Below, in pieces: positions 1-8,116 of a stretch of 41,806 nucleotides of DNA. A program made the translations under genes and the position numbers. The stretch is from Candidatus Uhrbacteria bacterium. GTDB lineage: Bacteria > Patescibacteriota > Patescibacteriia > UBA9934. The DNA lies in NCBI GenBank assembly GCA_018664485.1, contig JABJOE010000002.1, forward strand, positions 75,896 through 117,701. The letters are read 5' to 3'. A model generated the notes under the pieces. It worked only from the letters and a program-made list of their open reading frames with translations. It was not told where the DNA came from and ran no database searches. How positions within the stretch are numbered: the first letter of the stretch is position 1; each line of letters opens with the position of its first letter.

Positions 1-135
1 GTTGCGGAGGCGGGAGACTCGGTAGAGTTGTTCGAGCGCGACGGAAGAACGGTGGGTGCGCTATTTATTGGTTCTGTGAAAGAAAGACAAGCAATTACAA
101 ACGCGATTAAAAAGTCGGAGATCTATGCTCGATGA
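1..135 (+). CDS. C-terminal fragment of an upstream CDS (product unknown)
   Basis: Frame 1 is open from the window edge (VAEAGDSVELFERDGRTVGALFIGSVKERQAITNAIKKSEIYAR*), ends at TGA 133-135 and overlaps the ATG at 125. Confidence 0.55.
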   Translation, partial: VAEAGDSVELFERDGRTVGALFIGSVKERQAITNAIKKSEIYAR

Positions 136-1186
136 TGAAAAAGTTTACAAACGCTATGATAAAGATGAAGTAGCATTTGGTATTGAAAGGCTTTCCGAGC
201 AGGTGCAGATTGCGTGGCAGCAGACGCGTCGCATCCAGGTTCCAAAGGCGTATCGAGGCGTTGAAAATATTGTCGTTGCTGGAATGGGTGGGTCGGCACT
301 TGGGATTCATGTGATTGTTAATACCTTGTCGGAGATGATTAAGAAGCCGGTTATAATCACGCGTGATTACCGTCTGCCAGGATTTGTAAATTCCAAGACA
401 CTCGTTATTTTGTCTAGTTTTTCAGGAGGTACGGAGGAGATTTTATACGCTGGTCGCGAGGCGAAGAAGCGAAAGGCAAAGATGATGGTGATCACTACTG
501 GCGGGAAGCTCGCTGCATTTGGTAAACGTGAGAAGCTGCCGATGTATAACTTTGAGCCAGGGGACTTGGCTAAGCAGCCACGACTTGGAGTCGGGTTTAC
601 GCTTGCAGGTACTCTCGGGCTGTTGCAGCGTGCCGGAATGGTGAAGGTTGGACGACAGGAGATTGATGCGTTCGCGTCTGCTATGAGCGAAGTTGTTGAT
701 ACATGTGCACTTGATGTAAAGGTTTCAAAAAATCCAGCAAAGACGGTAGCGCAAGAAATTGAGGGGCGACCGATTTTAATTGTTGCGTCCGAACACCTGT
801 CTGCAAGCGCTCATATAATGCGGAATCAAATTTCAGAAACTGGAAAACAGTTTGTTGAATGCCACAAGATTCCAAAGATGAACCATTATTTCATGGAGGG
901 ACTTACGTATCCGAAAGGTTTTGTAAAAAAGTTCGTTGTAGTGATGTTGAAGTCAAAGTTTTATCATAGACAAAATCAAAAGCGCTACGATATTACCGCT
1001 GAGTTGTTTGAAAAGCTTGGAGCGAAAGTTGTGGAGTATGACGCGGGCGGAGGTTCTCGTTTTGCAGAGGCCGGTGAGTTGCTGCAGTTTTCTACATTTA
1101 CAAGTTATTACCTTGCGATGCTCAACAAGGTGAATCCGATAAAAATTCCGTACGTAGATTGGTTCAAGGAAGAGTTGAGTAAATAA
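125..1186 (+). CDS. Bifunctional phosphoglucose/phosphomannose isomerase (SIS domain)
   Basis: 353 aa; GMGGSALG and LSSFSGGTEE SIS-type sugar-phosphate binding motifs plus PKMNHYFMEGL region typical of the family. Confidence 0.85.
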   Translation: MLDDEKVYKRYDKDEVAFGIERLSEQVQIAWQQTRRIQVPKAYRGVENIVVAGMGGSALGIHVIVNTLSEMIKKPVIITRDYRLPGFVNSKTLVILSSFSGGTEEILYAGREAKKRKAKMMVITTGGKLAAFGKREKLPMYNFEPGDLAKQPRLGVGFTLAGTLGLLQRAGMVKVGRQEIDAFASAMSEVVDTCALDVKVSKNPAKTVAQEIEGRPILIVASEHLSASAHIMRNQISETGKQFVECHKIPKMNHYFMEGLTYPKGFVKKFVVVMLKSKFYHRQNQKRYDITAELFEKLGAKVVEYDAGGGSRFAEAGELLQFSTFTSYYLAMLNKVNPIKIPYVDWFKEELSK

Positions 1187-1224
1187 ATTTCCAACAAGAT
1201 GTAAGAAGCGTAGGAAAGAAAGAG

Positions 1225-1250
1225 CCTCACAACATACATTGTGAGGTTTT
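1225..1250 (+). terminator. Rho-independent terminator after the SIS-domain isomerase
   Basis: CCTCACAA-CATACA-TTGTGAGG followed by TTTT. Confidence 0.7.
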
Positions 1251-1330
1251 GCGCATGCACAAAGGCGGCTAGGGCCCAACGAGAGATCTCTCTCGCCGGG
1301 TTACCTGCCGCCTACTACGATGTGGTTGGT

Positions 1331-3037
1331 CTACTTTCCGTGCTTCTCGCGAAGCTCTCGCATTGTCTCTGCGTCCTGTGAGCTATCCGACCGGTCAGGG
1401 TCGCTGCTTTCTGAGGACTTGGAGTCAGAGCTTGAGCTTTCATCACTGTACTCTTCGTACTTCTCCTGGGTCCACTGAACACCCTCCTTTGTGGTGTCGA
1501 TAGTCCAGCCGATTCCCGCAACCGCCCCACCCACAAAGATGAGCAAGAGGAAGTTGAGAGGGATCAAGATGAAGACGACCCAGACAAGGATGCGTACACC
1601 GCTGATCGTTTTGCGAGCGAACCAGTTTGGCTCTACCGCCTCGATACCTTCTTTGTTGCGGGTTGCCAGTTCAAGGGCGAACCAGATAATCAACAACGAA
1701 GAGATCAACCCCATGACACTCGCGACCTTCACGAGGCCAGGCATCCAACTGAGGTTTGCCCAAGGGAACCAGAGGAAGACTACGGATGCTACGCCGGTGA
1801 TGATCATGATCGTCTGAAGGCCCAGGTTCCTGTACCAAGTGATCTTGATCCGATCGTCTTCTGCCTCCTCTTGATTGTTGCGAACCATCTGTGCAAGCCG
1901 CTCCAGAATTGATCCAGTGGTGCGAACGGGGTTGAGCCGACGCAAACCATTGAGAACTATACTGAGCATAGCTGCCGGAATTCCTGCGCAGAAGCGCGTG
2001 ATTGCCGTAGGGACGAGGCTGCATGCGAAGAGGATGAAAACTACCAGGAACTCGTTGATGTAGTCCCAATCACCTTTCATTGCAAGCAGGACGGTCACAG
2101 CGAGAGTGGCTCCCCAAAAGAGGTAGGACATAACAACGGCGCTGATCCACAGGACGTTCACCGCAATGAACGCCAGGATTCCAGCTATCGTCGCCAGACC
2201 AGCGGCAACGCCGCCTGCCATTGCGAGCTTCCGGCCCCACTTGAACATGAACTCACTTGCTGCACCCCGATCGACTGCTGCATCTAGCTTGTCGAGATAG
2301 GTTGCTACAGGCATCGACTTGGCGTTGATGGCCATGTTGATGACGCCCGGGCAGTTCGTCATGGGGTGGTTCCAGACCTCTTCAAAGACAATGTCGTAGC
2401 TGTCAGACAGTGTCCTTCCGACAACGTCACGCTCGAAGGCCGCGGCCAGCTCTTCAGGCCGTTTCTCGGCGAGATGGGGCATGCCCTTGCGCGTACGAAA
2501 GGCCTTGCCTTCGAACGTACGAAACGGAGCTTCACCATCTTCTGCGTGCATTCGTGCTCTCGTGTTGTCTGACTGACACTCTTCTTCTGCGGCGAACATA
2601 ACCGCGTCATAGGCACGAAGGATCCAGCGACGTTCGGGTGTGTTGCACAGCGAGAAGAACGTGGTCTTTTTCACGTGCTCTACAGCCGCAAGCTTGCGTG
2701 CCACAGCTTCCTCGGCAGTGGCCATTGCCGCTTGAATTGCCTCGGGAGAGCGCTGGTTGCCGATCTGGTGGAAGCCGCTTGCTACGCCATGTCCGCTGGA
2801 TTCGATGATATCCCCTAGCTCTTGACCAAAGCGTCTTCGAGCATACCTTCCAACACCTTCTGTCACGGTGTTGATACCAAGGGCAGAGATCGTAGGATTC
2901 TTCAGCATCAAGTCGACGATGGTGCCGATGATGCCGGGCGCCGAGCGAAGCGCGTCTTGATTCGAAACCATGTAGGTACGAATTTCGTCATCCAGCGTGG
3001 CAACTGCGCCACCGGTCAGGTTGCGGGGGTTGAGCAT
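1331..3037 (-). CDS. Multi-pass membrane protein, ORFan, with Ser/Asp-rich C-terminal tail
   Basis: 568 aa; several hydrophobic segments, tail DESSSSDSKSSESSDPDRSDSSQD; SD CTGAGGAGACTCTCATG; promoter upstream. Confidence 0.8.
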   Translation of the reverse strand: MLNPRNLTGGAVATLDDEIRTYMVSNQDALRSAPGIIGTIVDLMLKNPTISALGINTVTEGVGRYARRRFGQELGDIIESSGHGVASGFHQIGNQRSPEAIQAAMATAEEAVARKLAAVEHVKKTTFFSLCNTPERRWILRAYDAVMFAAEEECQSDNTRARMHAEDGEAPFRTFEGKAFRTRKGMPHLAEKRPEELAAAFERDVVGRTLSDSYDIVFEEVWNHPMTNCPGVINMAINAKSMPVATYLDKLDAAVDRGAASEFMFKWGRKLAMAGGVAAGLATIAGILAFIAVNVLWISAVVMSYLFWGATLAVTVLLAMKGDWDYINEFLVVFILFACSLVPTAITRFCAGIPAAMLSIVLNGLRRLNPVRTTGSILERLAQMVRNNQEEAEDDRIKITWYRNLGLQTIMIITGVASVVFLWFPWANLSWMPGLVKVASVMGLISSLLIIWFALELATRNKEGIEAVEPNWFARKTISGVRILVWVVFILIPLNFLLLIFVGGAVAGIGWTIDTTKEGVQWTQEKYEEYSDESSSSDSKSSESSDPDRSDSSQDAETMRELREKHGK

Positions 3038-3133
3038 GAGAGTCTCCTCAGTGAAATGGAATGGGGTTTGGGAACGGAATGTTCCTTGTGAAGGTGTTGC
3101 TACGGGCGCAATGAGGCCACAGTAGAACGGTCC

Positions 3134-3162
3134 AAAATAGCATAAAAAAGCGTTTTTGTCAA
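3134..3162 (-). promoter_or_regulatory. Sigma70-like promoter with extended -10
   Basis: Minus strand TTGACA-17 nt (ending ATGC)-TATTTT. Confidence 0.65.
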
Positions 3163-3328
3163 TGTGTCTTAAACAAAAGGAGGGTATTTGGTTGAGGGTT
3201 CAGATATTGGAAAAAAGCTGCAACTTATCACTTTGTTGATGTTTTGTTAATAATTCATTGCTGAAGATATTTTTACGTAACAGTATATTTACAGAGTTAG
3301 CATTTATCACTGTTTTGTTCGCTTTTGG

Positions 3329-3357
3329 TTGACAAAAGGCCTATTTTATGCTATATT
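3329..3357 (+). promoter_or_regulatory. Sigma70-like promoter with extended -10
   Basis: TTGACA-AAAGGCCTATTTTATGC-TATATT, upstream of the 3447 CDS. Confidence 0.7.
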
Positions 3358-3446
3358 TCACAGTCCGAAATAGTTTCCAGAGGTGGCTGCGGACGCCCAC
3401 AACCTAATCCACCTCACACCACCAACCAAGAACACAGGAGAGAACC

Positions 3447-4181
3447 ATGCTCATCACACTGATGATGCTTTCAGGCCTTGCGCTCGCGCAGGACCACCTG
3501 ATGCAACCGGAAGAGCACTTTGAGTGCTACGTTCCGGGTGGAAGCGAGCCAGCACGGTGTTGGCAAGCAAAGAGCATCCACGACGCCGGCTATGTCTGTC
3601 TAGACACTGCCTGCTCCGCCCTCAACAACCCGCCCGTTGCAGCAAGTCTGCACGTCCATGTTGAGCCAGCTACCACGGTAAGCGAAAGCGCACCGTGGGC
3701 TGACGAGCGGGTTCCCGCTTTGACGCCCGAGGCTCGCACATCGCCCAACACCTATGCGCGGAGCCCCGGCACTGTCGATCGGAATGGCGTTCGGGTCTAT
3801 GGCCCGACGACGCATCAGTCGGGAGGGAACGGGTCCTTCGACAGGTCACTGGAGGTCGTCGGCAACTGGGATGCAAATGAGAGCTGGGTTGCGGAAGTCC
3901 GTGGCCAGAATGCTCGCTATGAGAATGAGGCCAATCTTGCTGATCAGCGTGCTGATGAAGCTGAGGCGCGTGCCGCAGCAGCTGAGTACAGCCGTCAGAA
4001 GGCTCTAGTAGCCCAGAGACGTGCGCAGGCACGTAGTCGATCTCTCGCCTCAGACCTTAACTCGGCCTTGGATGCCGGGGGAGGACTGCTTGATGAGAAT
4101 GATCGTCTCGCAGCTGAGCTCGCAGAAGAGCAAGCCCGCCTGCGGGCCCTGCAGGAAACCACCACCGAAGAGGAGAAGTGA
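3447..4181 (+). CDS. Secreted protein with C-terminal coiled coil, ORFan
   Basis: N-terminal signal peptide MLITLMMLSGLALAQ; Ala/Arg/Glu-rich coiled coil; SD GGAGAG before ATG. Confidence 0.75.
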   Translation: MLITLMMLSGLALAQDHLMQPEEHFECYVPGGSEPARCWQAKSIHDAGYVCLDTACSALNNPPVAASLHVHVEPATTVSESAPWADERVPALTPEARTSPNTYARSPGTVDRNGVRVYGPTTHQSGGNGSFDRSLEVVGNWDANESWVAEVRGQNARYENEANLADQRADEAEARAAAAEYSRQKALVAQRRAQARSRSLASDLNSALDAGGGLLDENDRLAAELAEEQARLRALQETTTEEEK

Positions 4182-4182
4182 C

Positions 4183-4815
4183 ATGAAGAAGTACATTACA
4201 GCGCTTATCGCCTTGATGTTGCTGATCGTGCCACTCGCCTCGGCGATGGCAAGGCCAAGCAACGTCGCGGACCAGCACCCCCAGGGTGCGAATGTCCGAG
4301 ACGTTCAGCAGAAGCACGGATACTGCTGGGTCGGTGACGTCCCGGTAGGCTTCAATGACCAAACTCTGGTCATTGAAATCACGTCGAGGAAGCGGACCAA
4401 CTCTGAGGCTCAGAAGGATGTGCGGCCGATGCTGCCGCTCATGCTCACGGTCGAGGGGTCCAAGGTCAAAGTCATGAGGCGACACACCCTCAACGAAGAG
4501 CATACGCCTCACGGCTATCTCGTCACGATTGGGAATGTGGAATACCTCGAGACCGTCCTGTGGCCAGGTCAGTCATGCCAGGTTACCCCGCGCCAAACCC
4601 CGGACAACCGATACACGGTTACCACGACCAGAGTGTCGACGGGAATTCTGTCTGACAATTGGCTGCGGGCAGACGGAGTAAGCGGATTCATGGGGTACAA
4701 GAACATCGTAGGCGGAAAGCTCTTGCACAGCGGGTGCGAGGAGAAAGAGGTTCGATACGTCGGCAAAACCATGCCGGTCGTGACGAAGGCCTCTGACGAC
4801 TTCACTGACTGCTAG
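4183..4815 (+). CDS. Secreted protein, ORFan (second gene of a two-gene unit)
   Basis: Start moved from ORF-track 4021 to ATG 4183 (MKKYITALIALMLLIVPLASAMA signal peptide) preceded by GAGGAGAAG; 1 nt after the previous stop. Confidence 0.75.
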   Translation: MKKYITALIALMLLIVPLASAMARPSNVADQHPQGANVRDVQQKHGYCWVGDVPVGFNDQTLVIEITSRKRTNSEAQKDVRPMLPLMLTVEGSKVKVMRRHTLNEEHTPHGYLVTIGNVEYLETVLWPGQSCQVTPRQTPDNRYTVTTTRVSTGILSDNWLRADGVSGFMGYKNIVGGKLLHSGCEEKEVRYVGKTMPVVTKASDDFTDC

Positions 4816-4860
4816 TCACCACTAGCAGTCACCTACTACAACCAGCAACCACAACGTCTA

Positions 4861-4916
4861 CGCCTTATCGAGAATCTGACGAATCTGTCAGGACTCGGTA
4901 AGGCGTTCGTTCTTTT
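4861..4916 (+). terminator. Rho-independent terminator after the secreted pair
   Basis: CGCCTTATCGAG ... CTCGGTAAGGCG then TTCGTTCTTTTT. Confidence 0.65.
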
Positions 4917-5096
4917 TAGCACCTAAATACAGTCATTATCCTGACTGTATTTGTCGTATGTTTGGCTGCAACGAATTCCAATCTCGTCGGCGTAGCGCTG
5001 CTAGGCCTCCTTGGTTATCATTCGTTTCGCTCAATCATCCTTTCAAATACATCTAGAACATGACCGTCTGTGAATACCATTTCTGACATGTAGACA

Positions 5097-5117
5097 TTAC
5101 GCAACCCGGTTGCGTAA
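5097..5117. repeat. Palindrome, copy 1 (TTACGCAACC-C-GGTTGCGTAA)
   Basis: 10-bp perfect arms with 1-nt centre; core ACGCAACC-N-GGTTGCGT recurs at 27762 and 31898. Confidence 0.8.
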
Positions 5118-5170
5118 TGGGTGGTACACAGTTGTCTGAGCGATATAAGGTTCTTATAAAAACAAAAACA

Positions 5171-5184
5171 GAGCCTTGCGGCTC
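5171..5184 (-). terminator. Terminator of the pilin array (minus strand)
   Basis: Minus strand GAGCC-GCAA-GGCTC then TGTTTTTGTTTTT; T-rich on the other side too. Confidence 0.65.
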
Positions 5185-5205
5185 CATTTTTATATACGCT
5201 TATAA

Positions 5206-5595
5206 CTAGCTGACTAGGTTCGCATCACTAAGCGCTGTGATAACGAAGTTTGTAATTGAGTATGCTGCGAGCAAGATGATCAGACCTACAACTGAGTTGA
5301 TCATGATTGTCTTTGCTTTTCCAACCTGGTCTGTGTTTCCTCCAGCCGTCATCCATAGGAATCCCGCGTAGATTACGAGCATTAGGAGTACGATACCGAG
5401 AACACTCACTAGAACACTCACTAGAATACCGATCGTTTCCGGAAGATCAGATGTAGCGAGAGTCGAGTTGTCTCCAGCCTCCTCAAGATTATCTGCTAGT
5501 GTGGCTGCGGATACAGGTACTGCTGCGTAAAGTAGTGGGAACGCTAGAGCGAGGGCAAGTGCCACGGCTCCAACACGTTTGAGGATATTTGTCAT
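5206..5595 (-). CDS. T4SS_pilin-like (TrbC/VirB2-like) small membrane protein 1
   Basis: Signal peptide plus two TM segments and motif YAGFLWMTAGGNTDQVGKAKTIMINSVVGLIILLAAYSITNFV. Confidence 0.8.
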   Translation of the reverse strand: MTNILKRVGAVALALALAFPLLYAAVPVSAATLADNLEEAGDNSTLATSDLPETIGILVSVLVSVLGIVLLMLVIYAGFLWMTAGGNTDQVGKAKTIMINSVVGLIILLAAYSITNFVITALSDANLVS

Positions 5596-5818
5596 AAATC
5601 TTTATTTAATATTTTTGGAATTATCTTCGAGAGTGTCCTTCGGTCCATTCTTTACAGCAACTGCTGCACCGTTGTGAAAAAGCCTCGAAATAGTTCTACT
5701 ATTCTTACGTTTTTTCACTTAGGCTCGCTAGCTTCTGATAAGAATGTTTTCAAAGGCACTCTCAAATACAATCCCTTGATGACAGTAGTGTAACAAATGT
5801 TGATTTAGTCTACCAGCT

Positions 5819-6199
5819 CTATTGGGTAATAGCCTCGACTACGAAGAGAGATATAGCATATGAGGCGAGGACTATTATTAATCCAACGATAGCATTGACG
5901 AGTATACCCTTCGCTTTATCAACCTGGCTTGAGTTTCCTCCAGCCGTCATCCATAGGAACCCCGCGTAGATGATAAGTAGCAGAAGTATGACTCCAAGTA
6001 TGGATAACACCACATCTATTAATGTGGAAACTATGCCCAGCAGGTCACCTTCATCGGCATCTACCGATCCGTAGACCTCTACAGCTGTATCGTCTAGCTG
6101 GTCGGTGAAGTCGACTGCTTGAGTGACAATCGGTACGGCGAAAAATAAAAGGAGGAGAGGGCTAGCTAAGAGCTTCGAAGACAAAGTTCGTAATCGCAT
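5819..6199 (-). CDS. T4SS_pilin-like small membrane protein 2
   Basis: YAGFLWMTAGGNSSQVDKAKGILVNAIVGLIIVLASYAISLFVV; start moved to internal Met (MRLRTLSSKLLASPLLLLFFAVPIVTQA) because the longer ORF reads deep into the next gene. Confidence 0.75.
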   Translation of the reverse strand: MRLRTLSSKLLASPLLLLFFAVPIVTQAVDFTDQLDDTAVEVYGSVDADEGDLLGIVSTLIDVVLSILGVILLLLIIYAGFLWMTAGGNSSQVDKAKGILVNAIVGLIIVLASYAISLFVVEAITQ

Positions 6200-6518
6200 A
6201 GGCGGCAGATATAATAACTGTTCCAATGACGGCAGTAATAAGAATGTTCTTCGCTTTATCAACCTGGCTTGAGTTTCCTCCAGCCGTCATCCATAGGAAT
6301 CCACCATAGATCATAAGGACCAGGAAGATAACACCAACCAAACTCATAAGAGGGTTGATGATATAGATTCCAACCCAGGAACCGATGGTGATGTCATCGA
6401 TAGAGCCGTAAACTTCCTCACCCGTAGTCTCAAGTCCTGTATCTTCAGGAGAGAGCTGGGCGAGCGCTAGTTGTGGTAGTAGGCACAATGTTAGTAGTGC
6501 TAGAGATAGTTTCCGCAT
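6162..6518 (-). CDS. T4SS_pilin-like small membrane protein 3
   Basis: Signal peptide MRKLSLALLTLCLLPQLALA; YGGFLWMTAGGNSSQVDKAKNILITAVIGTVIISAAYAITNFVF. Confidence 0.8.
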   Translation of the reverse strand: MRKLSLALLTLCLLPQLALAQLSPEDTGLETTGEEVYGSIDDITIGSWVGIYIINPLMSLVGVIFLVLMIYGGFLWMTAGGNSSQVDKAKNILITAVIGTVIISAAYAITNFVFEALS

Positions 6519-6588
6519 AGCCGTAGGCCCGAGAAGGGCCAGCGGTCATACGACAACGCATGAGTTTTGCAGGGCTGTGAGCGGCTTC

Positions 6589-6996
6589 TTACTGAGATGC
6601 TTCCAAAACGGATGTAAGCACAAAGCTTGAAATCGCGTATGCAGATAGGATGATGGCAAGTCCGATAATACCGGCTACCAAGAGACGCTTTGCCTCTCCA
6701 ACTTTATCATCGTTTCCACCGGCTGTCATCCACTTGAATCCACCCATAAGTACGATGAGCACTGCGATGATTCCAAGGAAGCCTAGGAAAACATTGATCA
6801 AGTTTCCGATTGTAGACTTTAGGTCTGACTGTCCAAGACCTGTGTTGTCAGTGAAGTCCTCACCGAAGAAGTCATCAACTTCTAGCTCGTCTGCGTGAGC
6901 GTACTGAATGTTTGCGTTAAAAAGTCCGGCTGCTGGTAGGAGCAATAGTAGTCCTAGACCAAATGCGCTAAGTGCGCGTGTGAGAATGTGGCTCAT
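6589..6996 (-). CDS. T4SS_pilin-like small membrane protein 4
   Basis: MGGFKWMTAGGNDDKVGEAKRLLVAGIIGLAIILSAYAISSFV with signal peptide. Confidence 0.8.
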   Translation of the reverse strand: MSHILTRALSAFGLGLLLLLPAAGLFNANIQYAHADELEVDDFFGEDFTDNTGLGQSDLKSTIGNLINVFLGFLGIIAVLIVLMGGFKWMTAGGNDDKVGEAKRLLVAGIIGLAIILSAYAISSFVLTSVLEASQ

Positions 6997-7141
6997 AAAG
7001 ACATTAGTTAGTAAGTGATAGTGATTTTAGATCATTCACATTTTAGAACAATTCCATATACGTAATCGGAGAAGGGTTTTCTCGCAATACGTTGATTAGA
7101 CGCATGATCGCAAAGGAAATGGTCAAAAAGTGAATGGTCTA

Positions 7142-7483
7142 TTAACCGTCAACGCTTCCAGTTGAAAGAGCGTTGAAGATTGCTGTTGTGATGATATAGG
7201 ATGAGGCGATAACAATAATTCCCAGAACCGCCCAAACCATGATTTTCTTACCCTTATCTACCTGTGCGCTTTCACCTCGAGCTGTCATCCAGAGCATTCC
7301 AGCGTAGATGAACATCAAAAGAGCTAGAGTTCCAGATACCGAAAGGGCTCCTTGAATCACTCTCGCTACAATGATGCGAGGATCAGCTTCTCCGAGTGGA
7401 TTTGTGATAGTAACCTGTGCGTGGCTCATCAAAGGGATGAACAAGACACTTAAAGATACTATATATGCCCAGATACGTTTCAT
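7142..7483 (-). CDS. T4SS_pilin-like small membrane protein 5
   Basis: YAGMLWMTARGESAQVDKGKKIMVWAVLGIIVIASSYIITTAIF with signal peptide. Confidence 0.78.
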   Translation of the reverse strand: MKRIWAYIVSLSVLFIPLMSHAQVTITNPLGEADPRIIVARVIQGALSVSGTLALLMFIYAGMLWMTARGESAQVDKGKKIMVWAVLGIIVIASSYIITTAIFNALSTGSVDG

Positions 7484-7538
7484 AGTGCAAATTATAACAC
7501 GTGGTTCAAATATATGAACAGTGTTTTACCCAGTTTGG

Positions 7539-8075
7539 TTATTCGGTGATGATGATGTCGGCAGCATCCCCTCCAATTGTGTCTTCGATACTGTCGCCAG
7601 ATTCTGGAATCTCTCCCGTTTTAAGAACGGAAATGATCACGTTTATTGCAACGTAGGCTCCGAAAATGATGGTAAGTCCGACAAGCGCACCAACGAGCGT
7701 ATTCTTACCTTTGTCTACCCAGTCAGTTCGGCCTGCTGAGAAGATCCAAACCATCCCCCCGTACACAAACATGAACAGCATGACTGTCCCGCTGATCGCT
7801 AATATAAAAACGCTAACATTTACCATTACCTGGAGGCCATTCTCGAGCGTACATCGACCTTCATCACGACATTCGCAAGTTGCAGCAGCCGAGTCACAGA
7901 TGCCCGCAAAAATAATTCCTTGATCTAAAATGTCATTGTATTGTTCAGAGACGGTTGCAGCTTGTACAGGTGTTGCGATTGCAAAGGCGCCAAGAAAAAA
8001 ACATGCAGTAATAAGGGTTGCTGTGAAGCGTCGAAATGATAAAACCATATGCGCAAAGTATACAACAAGGCCCAC
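7539..8075 (-). CDS. T4SS_pilin-like small membrane protein 6, with extra Cys-containing N-terminal segment
   Basis: YGGMVWIFSAGRTDWVDKGKNTLVGALVGLTIIFGAYVAINVII; CDSAAATCECRDEGRC insertion. Confidence 0.75.
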   Translation of the reverse strand: MGLVVYFAHMVLSFRRFTATLITACFFLGAFAIATPVQAATVSEQYNDILDQGIIFAGICDSAAATCECRDEGRCTLENGLQVMVNVSVFILAISGTVMLFMFVYGGMVWIFSAGRTDWVDKGKNTLVGALVGLTIIFGAYVAINVIISVLKTGEIPESGDSIEDTIGGDAADIIITE

Positions 8076-8116
8076 CTCTTTCGAAATGGGTCTTGTTACT
8101 GAATGTATGTTGTGGA

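Noticed and set aside
1671-2069. Antisense/alternate-frame ORFs over the 568-aa gene (1315-1536, 1491-1817, 1671-2069, 2359-2616 and others)
   Set aside because: Shadow ORFs in GC-rich coding sequence; the long frame has SD and promoter.
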